Assembly: GCA_001643675.2 (NCBI GenBank)
Contig: LSRY02000010.1
Location: forward strand, 824,501-888,500
Reading direction: 5' to 3'
DNA from: Monocercomonoides exilis
Lineage: Eukaryota; Preaxostyla; Oxymonadida; Polymastigidae
Length of the DNA: 64,000 nt
Shown: one piece after another, positions 61,873-64,000 of the stretch
How positions within the stretch are numbered: the stretch's first letter is position 1
Layout of the letters: every line of letters starts with the position of its first letter
Program-made: the position numbers and the translations under genes
Notes under the pieces: model-generated
Told to the model about the DNA's origin: nothing
Seen by the model: the letters and a program-made list of their open reading frames with translations, nothing else
Databases searched by the model: none

Positions 61873-63044
61873 ATATTTGAAATATTATTCGAGTGGAACA
61901 TTTTGGAATAAAAAAATTTTTTTGATAGAATATCAAATTTCTCTTATTTTGAAATAATTTGGAAAAAAAAATAAATAAAGGATAATTTATTTATTTTGGG
62001 AAAGAAGTGCAGAATTATTTTCAGGTTATTATTAAAAAAACTTTTTTTAATAAAAAAATATCATCAAAAAATGAAATTTTAACAGAACGGAAATAAAAAT
62101 TAAACAAAGAAATAACTGTTTTTTTTCTTTTCATTCATTCTTTATTAAAAAAGTGAATTGTGAAATCACAAAGGTGAACGTTCAATTTTGAAATCAAAAA
62201 AAATTTTTAGGGCGATTTTTTTGAAACATCTACATATCTCTGGGTGTTTATTATTATGAAAATTCATAGTCATTTGTGAAATAATATTCGTTCTAAATTG
62301 AAAATGCTTATGCATCTGTTCAAAAGCGAAAGTTTGATATGAATTAATAGTGGAGGAGTTTTTAAAGAAATCAATCACTTTTCAGCTTGCATTTATGAAT
62401 ATTCGTGACATATATTCAAAACGATATTTTCGGTGGAAAAAATATGATTTCAAAAATTATCACTCATTTGTCGAAATTTTTTTGAAAAGTTCCTTTTGTT
62501 TGATTTTCAAATAAGATTAAAATTTCATATTTCGATCAAATTTCTGTTCACACTCACGAAACTTTTCAAGAATGGAAAAATAAACATTATCAAGTTTTTG
62601 ATTTCATGACTGTGAAATTTGGAAAGTTGGAACAGAAATATGTTTGAAATATGAAATTTTTTTCTTATTTTCAAATTGAACAAAAGGGTCCTTTCAAAAA
62701 AAATTAGCCATTTGAAAGATTCTATTTGAATGTTTGTGTTAAATATTGGAAAATGAATACAAAAATGTGATGATTTTGATGACAGATAACTTTTCAATGA
62801 ATACATCTCAAACTTTGGCTTTCATAACCACTACACTTCATGAAATATGCAAATGATATTTTTTAAGCCATTCACAAAAGATAATTTTGAATTCAACACC
62901 CTCAAAAATATATGATTTCAAAAAAAGAAACCCGTGTGTAAATACAGGCATCTCAGTTTGAAACGAATAAAGCAAGTTATCTCATATTCATCAAAATGCT
63001 TGGAACCATAAAAGCTGAACCATGATTGGTGCGAAAATAAAATA

Positions 63045-63064
63045 CAGGGTCATATTTTTATTAG
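63045..63064 (+). repeat. Candidate left terminal repeat of the pogo-like transposon
   Basis: TA followed by CAGGGTCATATTTTTATT about 340 bases before the transposase start. A TA-CAGG start is common for Tc1/mariner/pogo ends. The other end lies outside the window, so the inverted repeat cannot be confirmed. Confidence 0.3.
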
Positions 63065-63205
63065 ATCCTTTTTTTTATTCGATCCTATTTTTTTAAAATC
63101 AATTATTCAGCCACCCACATTTCGATTTGTTAATAGTATTTTTAGAATATAAGAAAAATATTAGTGACTGAGTAAATACATTTAAATGCATAACCTGTTT
63201 CTTAT

Positions 63206-63218
63206 GGGGGGGGGGGGG
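63206..63218. repeat. Run of 13 G in AT-rich DNA
   Basis: An isolated homopolymer of 13 G between cttat and ctaaaagcc. It is the only such run in the deserts and may mark a slippage site or a sequencing/assembly weak point. Confidence 0.9.
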
Positions 63219-63384
63219 CTAAAAGCCTGCCGTTGAAATTCTTTCAGTCACAGGTTGATTCAAAAGTATTATGAACATGAAAAAATCCATTTAATGTACA
63301 AAAAATAAAGTTTCAATGAAAATTGAAATTTATAATTATAAAATAAATTAATTTGCTTAATGACCATAACCCAAAAAATAAAAA

Positions 63385-64000
63385 ATGAAAAAGGAAGTTG
63401 CGAGGAAATCTCCTGTGGGTCAGCTGAAGCTGCGTGAGGCGATGCTGTCATTCAAATATCGGCAATTTCGGAATCCACTGGAGCGAATGGCGCATGTTGT
63501 TAACGATGGAGCTGTGCGTATGGTGGATGCATACAACAGCAAAAAATTCTGCAAAATTCGAATCAAGCGTGCGGTTAAGGCTGCTAGGCAAGGCAGACTA
63601 GTTCCTAAAATCGGAAGACCAGCTGTGGTCATTGGCGTAAAAGAGCAAATAGTGCTGGACGAAATAAAAATTAAATCACAATCTGAAGCAAACTTTGCTA
63701 TTAAGAAAATACGTTAACTGGTTTGCATAAATATTCTTTGAAATGCTTTCATATGTATTAATCAGATTGAAAACATTGTTAATGATCAAAAACCAGAAAA
63801 CACGCCAGATGTTAAAGTTTCTGCGCCAGTTGCCTACGATTACATCAAACGACATCTTGAGCTGAATGCATCAAAGCAAAAAATTGTTGTCGTAAACAGG
63901 CTTGCTGTATCATGCCAACAAGTTCTAAAGCCCTGGCATGATATTCTCAACGGATTGCATCAGAACAACAGTTACAACAACGCACTGATTTTCAATGTGG
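63385..64000 (+). pseudogene. Pogo/Tigger-like (DDE_1 superfamily) transposase, 5' part, probably broken
   Basis: The first exon encodes a helix-turn-helix DNA-binding region (QLKLREAMLSFKYRQF, NDGAVRMVDAYNSKKF, RIKRAVKAARQG) and the linker GRPAVVIGVKEQIVLDEI typical of CENP-B/pogo transposases. A second block from 63768 in one open frame has SAPVAYDYIKRHLELNA and LKPWHDILNGLHQNNSY, and ends at ALIFNV just as the window stops. In this superfamily the next residue is the first catalytic Asp (NVDE). Joining the blocks in frame needs donor 63723 (gtttgc) and acceptor at 63767, a 45-nt intron. The upstream exon then contains a TAA at 63715-63717. Either this copy is dead or the splice is different. 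It is cut by the window end. Confidence 0.6.

Larger units (their letters stand above)
60749..63384. other. AT-rich desert
   Basis: About 2.6 kb without a convincing exon on either strand. It contains a repeat fragment shared with 32.7 kb (61843-61872), the motif gatttcaaaaattatcac near 62447, a candidate transposon terminus at 63043 and a 13-G run. Nothing else recognised. Confidence 0.6.

Noticed and set aside
34967-63717. In-frame TAA codons (34967, 63715) as a sign that TAA/TAG code for Gln, as in some oxymonads.
   Set aside because: Reading frames of 3-12 kb contain no internal TAA or TAG, and TAA ends the MAP kinase, coiled-coil, ATG14-like, TTC1, Sfi1-like and GYF genes, in TTC1 at the homologous end. 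The two cases lie in a pseudogene and a transposon, and the DIRS copy also carries TGA stops.

Overview
The window is nuclear DNA of a protist, most likely a metamonad of the oxymonad type (Monocercomonoides- or Blattamonas-like). The evidence is a giant surface protein with beta-helix repeats, one membrane span and a kinase-like tail; long serine runs in most proteins; short GT-AG introns (45-147 nt, two of exactly 47 nt and one GC-AG); AT-rich spacers; and a decayed helical-repeat gene of a kind I associate with oxymonads. The identification rests on resemblance from memory, not on a search. The genetic code looks standard: ORFs of up to 12 kb lack internal TAA, TAG and TGA, and TAA is the usual final stop.

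Layout. Minus strand, 1-31.8 kb: the cut 5' end of an alpha/beta-hydrolase; the surface beta-helix/pseudokinase protein; a seven-exon TEY MAP kinase; a giant coiled-coil protein; a 3.3k-residue protein that carries the scattered core of the autophagy/PI3K subunit ATG14 (or UVRAG/VPS38); and a four-exon TTC1-type TPR protein. Plus strand, 33.9-43.4 kb: the decayed helical-repeat pseudogene; a five-exon eight-span membrane protein; and a complete but decayed DIRS-type tyrosine-recombinase retrotransposon with inverted termini and an internal complementary region. Minus strand, 44.2-59.6 kb: a 4030-residue protein with an IQ motif and Sfi1-like centrin-binding repeats, then a protein with three GYF-like domains. 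The last 4.3 kb is an AT-rich desert with a near-perfect 332-bp foldback element, dispersed repeat fragments, a 13-G run, and the start of a pogo/Tigger-like (DDE) transposase cut by the window end.

The genes form no operon; this is a eukaryotic region with one gene per transcript. Themes are signalling (MAP kinase, surface pseudokinase), cytoskeleton/basal body (Sfi1-like, coiled coil), autophagy/membrane traffic (ATG14-like) and co-chaperone TPR. Several real starts and ends lie outside the simple ORFs. I reconstructed a 13-nt first exon for the coiled-coil gene, an 18-nt first exon and 19-nt last exon for TTC1, and a separate C-terminal exon for the surface protein.
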